Source: Flabesymbios commensalis (taxonomy: Eukaryota > Annelida > Polychaeta > Terebellida > Flabelligeridae). Taken from it: 64,000 nt of DNA. A program made the translations under genes and the position numbers. This document shows, piece after piece, positions 1-11,200 of the stretch; position 1 is the stretch's first letter, and the number at the start of each line of letters is the position of its first letter. Where the stretch lies: contig OZ024908.1 of NCBI GenBank assembly GCA_964017125.1, positions 80,847,499 to 80,911,498 of the forward strand. The letters are read 5' to 3'. The notes beneath the pieces were generated by a model. That model ran no database searches, was not told the origin of the DNA, and saw only the letters and a list, made by a program, of their open reading frames with translations.

Positions 1-347
1 GCCGATGGTGCCTGCAAATTTACATGGAAAACGGTTAAGAATTGACGTCTGAATTGACGTCGAAATGAATAACTTTTGAAATACTCAATCAAATTTCACA
101 CTAATCTCATCAATAACTTTTGAAGTAGTCAATGAAACGTCGACAAATTCACAGGGCAGTTGCCGTAGTACTAGCCGATGGTGCCTGCAAAATCACATGG
201 AAAACGGTTGAGAATTGACATCTGAATTGACGTCTAAATGAATAACTTTTAAAAATTCTCAATCAAATTTCACACTATTCTCATTAATAACTTGTGAAGT
301 AATCAATGAAACTCCGCCAAATTTATAGGGAAGTTGCCGTAATACCT
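1..347. repeat. Two units before the first complete HOR
   Basis: Units 1-173 and 174-347. The first has CAAATTTACATGG and ACGTCGAAATGAATAAC; the second has CAAAATCACATGG and a GACATCTG variant. Followed by the unit at 348 they match, in order and in private variants, the runs at 14326-14846 and 17032-17552. The left end is cut by the window, so these may belong to an earlier repeat outside it. Confidence 0.85.
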
Positions 348-385
348 GCCGATGGTGCCTGCAAAATTACATGGAAAACGGTTAA

Positions 386-409
386 GAATTGACGTCTGAA
401 TTGACGTCT
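386..409 (+). repeat. 12-bp direct repeat with GACGTC hairpin, one per unit
   Basis: GAATTGACGTCT stands twice in a row (386-397 and 398-409). Each copy holds the self-complementary GACGTC (391-396 and 403-408), so the two can pair as a 6-bp stem with a 6-base loop TGAATT. The element is at the same place in nearly every unit. Variants are limited: GATGTCT, GAATTAACG in many core units, GACCTCT at 522 and 1802, and loss of one 12-mer at 22020. TGACGTCT differs by one base from the CRE/ATF site TGACGTCA. Binding of a bZIP protein or a structural role is only inference. Confidence 0.85.
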
Positions 410-694
410 AAATGAAAACCTTTTAAAAATACTCAATCAAATTTCACACTAATCTCATTAATAACTTTTGTAGTAATAAATGAAACTCCGCCAAATTTAC
501 AGGGCAGTTGCCGTAATACCAGCCGATGGTGCCTGCAAAATCACATGGAAAACGGTTAAGAATTGACCTCTGAATTGACGTCTAAATGAAAAACTTTTGA
601 AATACTCAATCAAATTTCACCCTAATCTCATTAATAACTTTTGAAGTAATCAAAGAAACTCCGCCAAATTTACAGGGCAGTTGCCGTAATACCA

Positions 695-932
695 GCCGAT
701 GGTGCCTGCAAAATTACATAGAAAACGGTTAAGAATTGACGTCTGAATTGACGTCTAAATCATAATTTTTAAAAATACTCAATCAAATTTCCTACTAATC
801 TTATTGATAACTTTTGAATTCCTAATCAAACTTCGCCAAATTTACAGGAAAATATCACACTAATGTCATTAATAACTTTTGAAGTACTTAATCAATCTTT
901 GCCAAATTTACAGGGCAGTTGCCGTAGTACCT
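695..932 (+). repeat. 238-bp long unit, EcoRI-site sub-class
   Basis: This long unit reads TTTTGAATTCCTAATC where most read TTTTGAAGTACTTAATC, losing one base and creating GAATTC. The same form is at 1975, 6164 and 10940, all in the left domain. Each also has CATAGAAAACGGTTAAG near its start. Because 695 and 1975 lie in the 7-mer HOR while 6164 and 10940 lie in the 26-mer HOR, the sub-class predates both amplifications or was moved between them by exchange. Confidence 0.9.
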
Positions 933-1627
933 GCCGATGGTGCCTGCAAAATTACATGGAAAACGGTTGAGAATTGACGTCTGAATTGACGTCTGAATGA
1001 AAAACTTTTAAAAATACTCAATCAAATTTCACACTAATCTCATTAATAACTTTTGAAGTAATCAATGAAACTCTGCCAAATTTACAGGGCAATTGCCGTA
1101 ATACCAGCCGATGGTGCCTGCAAAATCACATGGAAAACGGTTAAGAATTGACGTCTGAATTGACGTCTAAATGAATAACTTTTGAAATACTCAATCAAAT
1201 TTCACACTAATCTCATTAATAACTTTTGAAGTAGTCAATGAAACGTCGACAAATTCACAGGGCAGTTGCCGTAGTACTAGCCGATGGTGCCTGCAAAATT
1301 ACATGGAAAACGGTTGAGAATTGACGTCTGAATTGACGTCTAAATGAATAACTTTTAAAAATTCTCAATCAAATTTCACACTATTCTCATAAATAACTTT
1401 TGAAGTAATCAATGAAACTCCGCCAAATTTACAGGGCAGTTGCCGTAATACCAGCCGATGGTGCCTGCAAAATTACATGGAAAACAGTTGAGAATTGACG
1501 TCTGAATTGATGTCTGAATGAAAAACTTTTAAAAATACTCAATCAAATTTCACACTAATCGCATTAATAACTTTTGAAGTAATCAATGAAACTCCGCCAA
1601 ATTTACAGGGCTGTTGCCATAATACCA

Positions 1628-2907
1628 GCCGATGGTGCCTGCAAAATTACATGGAAAACGGTTAAGAATTGACGTCTGAATTGACGTCTAAATGAAAACC
1701 TTTTAAAAATACTCAATCAAATTTCACACTAATCTCATTAATAACTTTTGTAGTAATAAATGAAACTCCGCCAAATTTACAGGGCAGTTGCCGTAATACC
1801 AGCCGATGGTGCCTGCAAAATCACATGGAAAACGGTTAAGAATTGACCTCTGAATTGACGTCTAAATGAAAAACTTTTGAAATACTCAATCAAATTTCAC
1901 CCTAATCTCATTAATAACTTTTGAAGTAATCAAAGAAACTCCGCCAAATTTACAGGGCAGTTGCCGTAATACCAGCCGATGGTGCCTGCAAAATTACATA
2001 GAAAACGGTTAAGAATTGACGTCTGAATTGACGTCTAAATCATAATTTTTAAAAATACTCAATCAAATTTCCTACTAATCTTATTGATAACTTTTGAATT
2101 CCTAATCAAACTTCGCCAAATTTACAGGAAAATATCACACTAATGTCATTAATAACTTTTGAAGTACTTAATCAATCTTTGCCAAATTTACAGGGCAGTT
2201 GCCGTAGTACCTGCCGATGGTGCCTGCAAAATTACATGGAAAACGGTTGAGAATTGACGTCTGAATTGACGTCTGAATGAAAAACTTTTAAAAATACTCA
2301 ATCAAATTTCACACTAATCTCATTAATAACTTTTGAAGTAATCAATGAAACTCTGCCAAATTTACAGGGCAGTTGCCGTAATACCAGCCGATGGTGCCTG
2401 CAAAATCACATGGAAAACGGTTAAGAATTGACGTCTGAATTGACGTCTAAATGAATAACTTTTGAAATACTCAATCAAATTTCACACTAATCTCATTAAT
2501 AACTTTTGAAGTAGTCAATGAAACGTCGACAAATTCACAGGGCAGTTGCCGTAGTACTAGCCGATGGTGCCTGCAAAATTACATGGAAAACGGTTGAGAA
2601 TTGACGTCTGAATTGACGTCTAAATGAATAACTTTTAAAAATTCTCAATCAAATTTCACACTATTCTCATAAATAACTTTTGAAGTAATCAATGAAACTC
2701 CGCCAAATTTACAGGGCAGTTGCCGTAATACCAGCCGATGGTGCCTGCAAAATTACATGGAAAACAGTTGAGAATTGACGTCTGAATTGATTTCTGAATG
2801 AAAAACTTTTAAAAATACTCAATCAAATTTCACACTAATCGCATTAATAACTTTTGAAGTAATCAATGAAACTCCGCCAAATTTACAGGGCAGTTGCCAT
2901 AATACCA
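1628..2907. repeat. 7-mer HOR, 1,280 bp, copy 2
   Basis: It repeats 348-1627 at exactly 1,280 bp offset with all private variants kept. By eye only about three single-base differences appear (GGCAATTG versus GGCAGTTG, GATGTCTG versus GATTTCTG, GGGCTGTT versus GGGCAGTT), so the pair is about 99.8% identical and recent. A third copy does not follow; the next unit is the chimera at 2908. Confidence 0.95.
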
Positions 2908-3080
2908 GCCGATGGTGCCTGCAAAATTACATGGAAAACGGTTAAGAATTGACGTCTGAATTGACGTCTAAATCATAATTTTTAAAAATACTCAATCAAA
3001 TTTCCTCCTAATCTTATTGATAACTTTTGAAGTAGTCAATGAAACGTCGATAAATTCACAGGGCAGTTGCCGTAGTACCA
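2908..3080 (+). repeat. Chimeric unit: long-type 5' half, GTCGAC-type 3' half
   Basis: The first half is long-type (TCTAAATCATAATTTTT, TTTCCTCCTAATCTTATTGATAAC), the second half is of the 173-bp class (GAAGTAGTCAATGAAACGTCGATAAATTCACAG in type). The 66-bp duplication is absent, giving 173 bp. The joint lies in the shared tract GATAACTTTTGAAGTA. A nearly identical chimera is at 59907-60079, also preceded by a unit ending TTGCCATAATACCA. Confidence 0.9.
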
Positions 3081-3493
3081 GCCGATGGTGCCTGCAAAAT
3101 TACATGGAAAACGGTTGAGAATTGACGTCTGAATTGACGTCTGAATAAAAAACTTTTAAAAATACTCAATCAAATTTCACACTAATCTCATTAATAACTT
3201 TTGAAGTAATCAATGAAACTCTGCCAAATTTACAGGGCAGTTGCCGTAATACCAGCCGATGGTGCCTGCAAAATTACATGGAAAACGGTTAAGAATTGAC
3301 GTCTGAATTGACGTCTAAATCATAATTTTTAAAAATACTCAATCAAATTTCCTACTAATCTTATTGATAACTTTTGAAGTACTTAATCAAACTTCGCCAA
3401 ATTTACAGGAAAATTTCACACTAATGTCATCAATAACTTTTGAAGTACTTAAACAATCTTCGCCAAATTTAGAGGGCAGTTGCCGTAGTACCT
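3081..3493. repeat. Linker units between 7-mer and 26-mer HORs
   Basis: A short unit at 3081-3254 (GAATAAAAAAC variant, CTCTGCC) and a long unit at 3255-3493 (AAATTTAGAGGGC). The pair resembles the GAATGAAAAAC unit plus long unit found in many HORs, for example 60947-61359. Confidence 0.85.
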
Positions 3494-3841
3494 GCCGATG
3501 GTGCCTGCAAAATTACATGGAAAACGGTTGAGAATTGACGTCTGAATTGACGTCTAAATGAATAACTTTTAAAAATTCTCAATCAAATTTCACACTATTC
3601 TCATTAATAACTTTTGAAGTAATCAATGAAACTCTGCCAAATTTACAGGGCAGTTGCCGTAATACCAGCCGATGGTGCCTGCAAAATTACATGGAAAACA
3701 GTTGAGAATTGACGTCTGAATTGATGTCTGAATGAAAAACTTTTAAAAATACTCAATCAAATTTCACACTAATCGCATTAATAACTTTTGAAGTAATCAA
3801 TGAAACTCCGCCAAATTTACAGGGCAGTTGCCGTAATACCT

Positions 3842-4014
3842 GCCGATGGTGCCTGCAAAATTACATGGAAAACGGTTAAGAATTGACGTCTGAATTGACG
3901 TCTAAATGAAAAACTTTTGAAATACTCAATCAAATTTCACACTGATCTCATTAATAACTTTTGAAGTAGTCAATGAAACGTCGACAAATTCACAGGGCAG
4001 TTGCCGTAGTACTA
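3842..4014 (+). repeat. Representative 173-bp short unit (GTCGAC class)
   Basis: This unit represents the 173-bp sub-class. It reads TTTTGAAATACTC where others read TTTTAAAAATACTC, which removes one base, and its second half is GAAGTAGTCAATGAAACGTCGACAAATTCACAG in type (with a GTCGAC palindrome), ending GTAGTACTA or GTAGTACCA. The same class occurs at 1, 1107, 2387, 4776, 6576, 6749, 13046, 14153, 16098, 19217, 20325 and elsewhere. In the core domain a related form reads TTTGGAAATACTC with CATTATTAAC (for example at 23508, 37699, 43847). The one-base difference, inherited in every HOR, makes HOR lengths differ slightly from multiples of 174. Confidence 0.9.
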
Positions 4015-4188
4015 GCCGATGGTTCCTGCAAAATTACATGGAAAACGGTTGAGAATTTACGTCTGAATTGACGTCTGAATGAAAAACTTTTAAAAATACT
4101 CAATCAAATTTCACACTAATCTCATTAATAACTTTTGAAGTAATCAATGAAACTCCGCCAAATTTACAGGGCAGTTGCCGTAATACCA

Positions 4189-4427
4189 GCCGATGGTGCC
4201 TGCAAAATTACATGGAAAACGGTTAAGAATTGACGTCTGAATTGACGTCTAAATCATAATTTTTAAAAATACTCAATCAAATTTCCTACTAATCTTATTG
4301 ATAACTTTTGAAGTACTTAATCAAACTTCGCCAAATTTACAGGAAAATTTCACACTAATGTCATCAATAACTTTTGAAGTACTTAAACAATCTTCGCCAA
4401 ATTTACAGGGCAGTTGCCGTAGTACCT
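4189..4427 (+). repeat. Representative 239-bp long unit (L)
   Basis: The long class matches the short class at both ends but contains a tandem duplication of period 66 bp: the segment from ATTTCCTACTAATC (4281) recurs as ATTTCACACTAATG (4347), ATAACTTTTG at 4301 recurs at 4367, and CCAAATTTAC at 4331 recurs at 4397. A one-base loss near AATCATAATTTTT makes the net gain 65 bp. Two sub-types exist: one with AAAATATCAC, TCATTAATAAC and AATCAATCTTTG, and one with AAAATTTCAC, TCATCAATAAC and AAACAATCTTCG or TCTTGG. I place 82 long units, the first at 695 and the last complete one at 63400. Confidence 0.95.
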
Positions 4428-4775
4428 GCCGATGGTGCCTGCAAAATTACATGGAAAACGGTTGAGAATTGACGTCTGAATTGACGTCTAAATGAATAAC
4501 TTTTAAAAATTCTCAATCAAATTTCACACTATTCTCATTATTAACTTGTGAAGTAATCAATGAAACTCCGCCAAATTTACAGGGCAGTTGCCGTAATACC
4601 TGCCGATGGTGCCTGCAAAATTACATGGAAAACGGTTAGGAATTGACGTCTGAATTGACGTCTAAATGAAAAACTTTTAAAAATACTCAATCAAATTTCA
4701 CACTAATCTCATTAATAACTTTTGTAGTAATAAATGAAACTCCGCCAAATTTACAGGGCAGTTGCCGTAATACCA

Positions 4776-5815
4776 GCCGATGGTGCCTGCAAAATCACAT
4801 GGAAAACGGTTAAGAATTGACGTCTGAATTGACGTCTAAATGAAAAACTTTTGAAATACTCAATCAAATTTCACACTAATCTCATTAATAACTTTTGAAG
4901 TAGTCAATGAAACGTCGACAAATTCACAGGGCAGTTTCCGTAGTACTAGCCGATAGTGCCTGCAAATTACATGGAAAACGGTTGAGAATTGACGTCTGAA
5001 TTGATGTCTGAATGAAAAACTTTTAAAAATACTCAATCAAATTTCACACTAATCTCATTAATAACTTTTGTAGTAATAAATGAAACTCCGCCAAATTTAC
5101 AGGGCAGTTGCCGTAATACCAGCCGATGGTGCCTGCAAATTTACATGGAAAACGGTTAAGAATTGACGTCTAAATTGACGTCTAAATGAAAAACTTTTAA
5201 AAATTCTCAATCAAATTTCACACTATTCTCATTAATAACTTTTGAAGTAATCAATGAAACTCGGCCAAATTTACAGGGCAGTTGCCGTAATACCAGCCGA
5301 TGGTGCCTGCAAAATCACATGGAAAACGGTTAAGAATTGACGTCTGAATTGACGTCTAAATGAAAAACTTTTGAAATACTCAATCAAATTTCACACTAAT
5401 CTCATTAATAACTTTTGAAGTAGTCAATGAAACGTCGACAAATTCACAGGGCAGTTTCCGTAGTACTAGCCGATAGTGCCTGCAAATTACATGGAAAACG
5501 GTTGAGAATTGACGTCTGAATTGATGTCTGAATGAAAAACTTTTAAAAATACTCAATCAAATTTCACACTAATCTCATTAATAACTTTTGTAGTAATAAA
5601 TGAAACTCCGCCAAATTTACAGGGCAGTTGCCGTAATACCAGCCGATGGTGCCTGCAAATTTACATGGAAAACGGTTAAGAATTGACGTCTAAATTGACG
5701 TCTAAATGAAAAACTTTTAAAAATTCTCAATCAATTTTCACACTATTCTCATTAATAACTTTTGAAGTAATCAATGAAACTCGGCCAAATTCACAGGGCA
5801 GTTGCCGTAATACCA
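4776..5815. repeat. Nested 3-mer of 520 bp, two copies
   Basis: Units 4776, 4949 and 5122 (173, 173, 174 bp) recur as 5296, 5469 and 5642. Shared marks are CAGTTTCCGTAGTACTA, CCGATAGTGCCTGCAAATTAC (one A lost), GATGTCTGAATG joined to GTAGTAATAAATG, and GTCTAAATTGACG with CTCGGCC. Differences include CAATCAAATTTC versus CAATCAATTTTC. The same doubled 3-mer is in HOR copy 2 at 9552-10591, so the 520-bp doubling is older than the 4,776-bp doubling. Confidence 0.93.
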
Positions 5816-6921
5816 GCCGATGGTGCCTGCAAAATTACATGGAAAACGGTTAAGAATTGACGTCTGAATTGACGTCTAAATGAAAAACTTTTAAAAATAC
5901 TCAATCAAATTTCACACTAATCTCATTAATAACTTTTGAAGTAATCAATGAAACTCGGCCAAATTTACAGGGCAGTTGCCGTAATACCAGCCGATGGTGC
6001 CTGCAAAATTACATGGAAAACGGTTGAGAATTGACGTCTGAATTGACGTCTAAATGAATAACTTTTAAAAATTCTCAATCAAATTTCACACTATTCTCAT
6101 TAATAACTTTTGAAGTAATCAATGAAACTCCGCGAAATTTACAGGGCAGTTGCCGTAATACCAGCCGATGGTGCCTGCAAAATTACATAGAAAACGGTTA
6201 AGAATTGACGTCTGAATTGACGTCTAAATCATAATTTTTAAAAATACTCAATCAAATTTCCTACTAATCTTATTGATAACTTTTGAATTCCTAATCAAAC
6301 TTCGCCAAATTTACAGGAAAATATCACACTAATGTCATTAATAACTTTTGAAGTACTTAATCAATCTTTGCCAAATTTACAGGGCAGCTGCCGTAGTACC
6401 TGCCGATGGTGCCTGCAAAATTACATAGAAAACGGTTGAGAATTGACGTCTGAATTGACGTCTAAATGAAAAACTTTTAAAAATTCTCAATCAAATTTCA
6501 CACTATTCTCATTAATAACTTTTGAAGTAATTAAAGAAACTCCGCCAAATTTACAGGGCAGTTGCCGTAATACCTGCCGATGGTGCCTGCAAAATTACAT
6601 GGAAAACGGTTAAGAATTGACGTTTGAATTGACGTCTAAATGAAAAACTTTTGAAATACTCAATCAAATTTCACACTAATCTCATTAATAACTTTTGAAG
6701 TAGTCAATGAAACGTTGACAAATTCACAGGGCAGTTGCCGTAATACCTGCAGATGGTGCCTGCAAAATTACATGGAAAACGGTTAAGAATTGACGTCTGA
6801 ATTGACGTCTAAATGAAAAACTTTTGAAATACTCAATCAAATTTCACACTAATCTCATTAATAACTTTTGAAGTAGTCAATGAAACGTCGACAAATTCAC
6901 AGAACAGTTGCCGTAATACCT

Positions 6922-8095
6922 GCAGATGGTGCCTGCAAAATTACATGGAAAACGGTTGAGAATTGACGTCTGAATTGACGTCTAAAAGAATAACTTTTAA
7001 AAATACTCAATCAAATTTCACACTAATCTCATTAATAACTTTTGAAGTAATCAATGAATCTCCGCCAAATTTACAGGGCAGTTGCCGTAATACCTGCCGA
7101 TGGTGCCTGCAAAATGACATGGAAAACGGTTGAGAATTGACGTCTGAATTGACGTCTGAATGAAAAACTTTTAAAAATACTCAATCAAATTTCACACTAA
7201 TCTCATTAATAACTTTTGAAGTAATCAATGAAACTCTGCCAAATTTACAGGGCAGTTGCCGTAATACCAGCCGATGGTGCCTGTAAAATTACATGGAAAA
7301 CGGTTGAGAATTGACGTCTGAATTGACGTCTAAATCATAATTTTTAAAAATACTCAATCAAATTTCCTACTAATCTTATTGATAACTTTTGAAGTACTTA
7401 ATCAAACTTCGCCAAATTTACAGGAAAATTTCTCATTAATGTCATCAATAACTTTTGAAGTACTTAAACAATCTTCGCCAAATTTAGAAGGCAGTTGCCG
7501 TAGTACCTGTCGATGGTGCCTGCAAAATTACATGGAAAACGGTTGAGAATTGACGTCTGAATTGACGTCTAAAAGAATAACTTTTAAAAATACTCAATCA
7601 AATTTCACACTAATCTCATTAATAACTTTTGAAGTAATCAATGAAACTCCGCCAAATTTACAGGGCAGTTGCCGTAATACCTTCCGATGGTGCCTGCAAA
7701 ATGACATGGAAAACGGTTGAGAATTGACGTCTGAATTGACGTCTGAATGAAAAACTTTTAAAAATACTCAATCAAATTTCACACTAATCTCATTAATAAC
7801 TTTTGAAGTAATCAATGAAACTCTGCCAAATTTACAGGGCAGTTGCCGTAATACCAGCCGATGGTGCCTGCAAAATTACATGGAAAACGGTTGAGAATTG
7901 ACGTCTGAATTGACGTCTAAATCATAATTTTTAAAAATACTCAATCAAATTTCCTACTAATCTTATTGATAACTTTTGAAGTACTTAATCAAACTTCGCC
8001 AAATTTACAGGAAAATTTCTCATTAATGTCATCAATAACTTTTGAAGTACTTAAACAATCTTCGCCAAATTTAGAAGGCAGTTGCCGTAGTACCT
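6922..8095. repeat. Nested 3-mer of 587 bp (short, short, long), two copies
   Basis: Units 6922, 7096 and 7270 (L) recur as 7509, 7683 and 7857 (L); 174+174+239 is 587. Shared marks are TCTAAAAGAATAAC, AAAATGACATGG, AAATTTCTCATTAATG and AAATTTAGAAGGC with CCTGTCGATGG. The pair recurs at 11698-12871 in HOR copy 2. A related single block, with TTACTGGGC, is at 13392-13978 and 15163-15749. Confidence 0.93.
7096..7269 (+). repeat. Representative 174-bp short unit
   Basis: This unit illustrates the short class (about 256 copies in the window). In order it has: the start GCCGATGGTGCCTGC; ACATGGAAAACGGTT; the 12-bp direct repeat GAATTGACGTCT twice; an A/T-rich part with TTTTAAAAATACTCAATC; a TTTCACACTAATCTC block; AATAACTTTTGAAGTA; and a GC-richer tail with CAAATTTACAGGGC and AGTTGCCGTAATACC. 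Sub-classes are told apart by TTAAG or TTGAG before the 12-mers, by ATGAATAAC, ATGAAAAAC, AAGAATAAC or CGAAATG after them, by CTAATCTC, CTATTCTC, CTGATCTC or CTTTTCTC in the middle, and by the ending GTAATACCT, GTAATACCA, GTAGTACCT or GTAGTACTA. The phase (start point) is arbitrary. Confidence 0.95.
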
Positions 8096-8269
8096 GTCGA
8101 TGGTGCCTGCAAAATTACACGGAAAACGGTTGAGAATTGACGTCTGAATTGACGTCTAAATGAATAACTTTTAAAAATTCTCAATCAAATTTCACACTAT
8201 TCTCATTAATAACTTTTGAAGTAATCAATGAAACTCCGCCAAATTTACAGGGCAGTTGCCGTAATACTT

Positions 8270-11200
8270 GCCGATGGTGCCTGCAAAATTACATGGAAAA
8301 CGGTTAAGAATTGACGTCTGAATTGACGTCTAAATGAATAACTTTTAAAAATTCTCAATCAAATTTCACACTATTCTCATTAATAACTTTTGAAGTAATC
8401 AATGAAACTCTGCCAAATTTACAGGGCAGTTGCCGTAATACCAGCCGATGGTGCCTGCAAAATTACATGGAAAACAGTTGAGAATTGACGTCTGAATTGA
8501 TGTCTGAATGAAAAACTTTTAAAAATACTCAATCAAATTTCACACTAATCGCATTAATAACTTTTGAAGTAATCAATGAAACTCCGCCAAATTTACAGGG
8601 CAGTTGCCGTAATACCTGCCGATGGTGCCTGCAAAATTACATGGAAAACGGTTAAGAATTGACGTCTGAATTGACGTCTAAATGAAAAACTTTTGAAATA
8701 CTCAATCAAATTTCACACTGATCTCATTAATAACTTTTGAAGTAGTCAATGAAACGTCGACAAATTCACAGGGCAGTTGCCGTAGTACTAGCCGATGGTT
8801 CCTGCAAAATTACATGGAAAACGGTTGAGAATTTACGTCTGAATTGACGTCTGAATGAAAAACTTTTAAAAATACTCAATCAAATTTCACACTAATCTCA
8901 TTAATAACTTTTGAAGTAATCAATGAAACTCCGCCAAATTTACAGGGCAGTTGCCGTAATACCAGCCGATGGTGCCTGCAAAATTACATGGAAAACGGTT
9001 AAGAATTGACGTCTGAATTGACGTCTAAATCATAATTTTTAAAAATACTCAATCAAATTTCCTACTAATCTTATTGATAACTTTTGAAGTACTTAATCAA
9101 ACTTCGCCAAATTTACAGGAAAATTTCACACTAATGTCATCAATAACTTTTGAAGTACTTAAACAATCTTCGCCAAATTTACAGGGCAGTTGCCGTAGTA
9201 CCTGCCGATGGTGCCTGCAAAATTACATGGAAAACGGTTGAGAATTGACGTCTGAATTGACGTCTAAATGAATAACTTTTAAAAATTCTCAATCAAATTT
9301 CACACTATTCTCATTATTAACTTGTGAAGTAATCAATGAAACTCCGCCAAATTTACAGGGCAGTTGCCGTAATACCTGCCGATGGTGCCTGCAAAATTAC
9401 ATGGAAAACGGTTAGGAATTGACGTCTGAATTGACGTCTAAATGAAAAACTTTTAAAAATACTCAATCAAATTTCACACTAATCTCATTAATAACTTTTG
9501 TAGTAATAAATGAAACTCCGCCAAATTTACAGGGCAGTTGCCGTAATACCAGCCGATGGTGCCTGCAAAATCACATGGAAAACGGTTAAGAATTGACGTC
9601 TGAATTGACGTCTAAATGAAAAACTTTTGAAATACTCAATCAAATTTCACACTAATCTCATTAATAACTTTTGAAGTAGTCAATGAAACGTCGACAAATT
9701 CACAGGGCAGTTTCCGTAGTACTAGCCGATAGTGCCTGCAAATTACATGGAAAACGGTTGAGAATTGACGTCTGAATTGATGTCTGAATGAAAAACTTTT
9801 AAAAATACTCAATCAAATTTCACACTAATCTCATTAATAACTTTTGTAGTAATAAATGAAACTCCGCCAAATTTACAGGGCAGTTGCCGTAATACCAGCC
9901 GATGGTGCCTGCAAATTTACATGGAAAACGGTTAAGAATTGACGTCTAAATTGACGTCTAAATGAAAAACTTTTAAAAATTCTCAATCAAATTTCACACT
10001 ATTCTCATTAATAACTTTTGAAGTAATCAATGAAACTCGGCCAAATTTACAGGGCAGTTGCCGTAATACCAGCCGATGGTGCCTGCAAAATCACATGGAA
10101 AACGGTTAAGAATTGACGTCTGAATTGACGTCTAAATGAAAAACTTTTGAAATACTCAATCAAATTTCACACTAATCTCATTAATAACTTTTGAAGTAGT
10201 CAATGAAACGTCGACAAATTCACAGGGCAGTTTCCGTAGTACTAGCCGATAGTGCCTGCAAATTACATGGAAAACGGTTGAGAATTGACGTCTGAATTGA
10301 TGTCTGAATGAAAAACTTTTAAAAATACTCAATCAAATTTCACACTAATCTCATTAATAACTTTTGTAGTAATAAATGAAACTCCGCCAAATTTACAGGG
10401 CAGTTGCCGTAATACCAGCCGATGGTGCCTGCAAATTTACATGGAAAACGGTTAAGAATTGACGTCTAAATTGACGTCTAAATGAAAAACTTTTAAAAAT
10501 TCTCAATCAATTTTCACACTATTCTCATTAATAACTTTTGAAGTAATCAATGAAACTCGGCCAAATTCACAGGGCAGTTGCCGTAATACCAGCCGATGGT
10601 GCCTGCAAAATTACATGGAAAACGGTTAAGAATTGACGTCTGAATTGACGTCTAAATGAAAAACTTTTAAAAATACTCAATCAAATTTCACACTAATCTC
10701 ATTAATAACTTTTGAAGTAATCAATGAAACTCGGCCAAATTTACAGGGCAGTTGCCGTAATACCAGCCGATGGTGCCTGCAAAATTACATGGAAAACGGT
10801 TGAGAATTGACGTCTGAATTGACGTCTAAATGAATAACTTTTAAAAATTCTCAATCAAATTTCACACTATTCTCATTAATAACTTTTGAAGTAATCAATG
10901 AAACTCCGCGAAATTTACAGGGCAGTTGCCGTAATACCAGCCGATGGTGCCTGCAAAATTACATAGAAAACGGTTAAGAATTGACGTCTGAATTGACGTC
11001 TAAATCATAATTTTTAAAAATACTCAATCAAATTTCCTACTAATCTTATTGATAACTTTTGAATTCCTAATCAAACTTCGCCAAATTTACAGGAAAATAT
11101 CACACTAATGTCATTAATAACTTTTGAAGTACTTAATCAATCTTTGCCAAATTTACAGGGCAGCTGCCGTAGTACCTGCCGATGGTGCCTGCAAAATTAC

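Larger units (their letters stand above)
348..1627. repeat. 7-mer HOR, 1,280 bp, copy 1
   Basis: Seven units start at 348, 522, 695 (L, 238 bp), 933, 1107, 1280 and 1454; lengths 174, 173, 238, 174, 173, 174 and 174 sum to 1,280. Private marks are AAAACCTTTT and GTAGTAATAAATG at 348, GACCTCTG and CACCCTAATC at 522, GAATTC at 695, CATAAATAAC at 1280, and GATGTCTG with AATCGCATT at 1454. Confidence 0.95.
3494..8269. repeat. 26-mer HOR, 4,776 bp, copy 1
   Basis: Twenty-six units (4 long, 22 short) start at 3494, 3668, 3842, 4015, 4189 (L), 4428, 4602, 4776, 4949, 5122, 5296, 5469, 5642, 5816, 5990, 6164 (L, 238), 6402, 6576, 6749, 6922, 7096, 7270 (L), 7509, 7683, 7857 (L) and 8096. The lengths, with seven of 173, sum to 4,776. 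Inside it are a doubled 3-mer of 520 bp and a doubled 3-mer of 587 bp. Private marks include TTAACTTGTG (4540s), CGCGAAATTT (6131), GCAGCTGCCG (6395) and GAATCTCCGCC (7057). Confidence 0.95.

Noticed and set aside
386-409. True CRE enhancer array
   Set aside because: The boxes read TGACGTCT, one base off TGACGTCA, and there is no nearby gene. Kept only as a weak structural or binding idea.
695-932. Long unit as a transposon insertion into a short unit
   Set aside because: The extra bases are a direct copy of neighbouring unit sequence at 66-bp offset, with no terminal inverted repeats or target-site duplication.
4321-4352. CENP-B box in CTTCGCCAAATTTACAGG
   Set aside because: TTCG and the central A fit, but the required CGGG part is TACA here. 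No unit variant I saw restores it.
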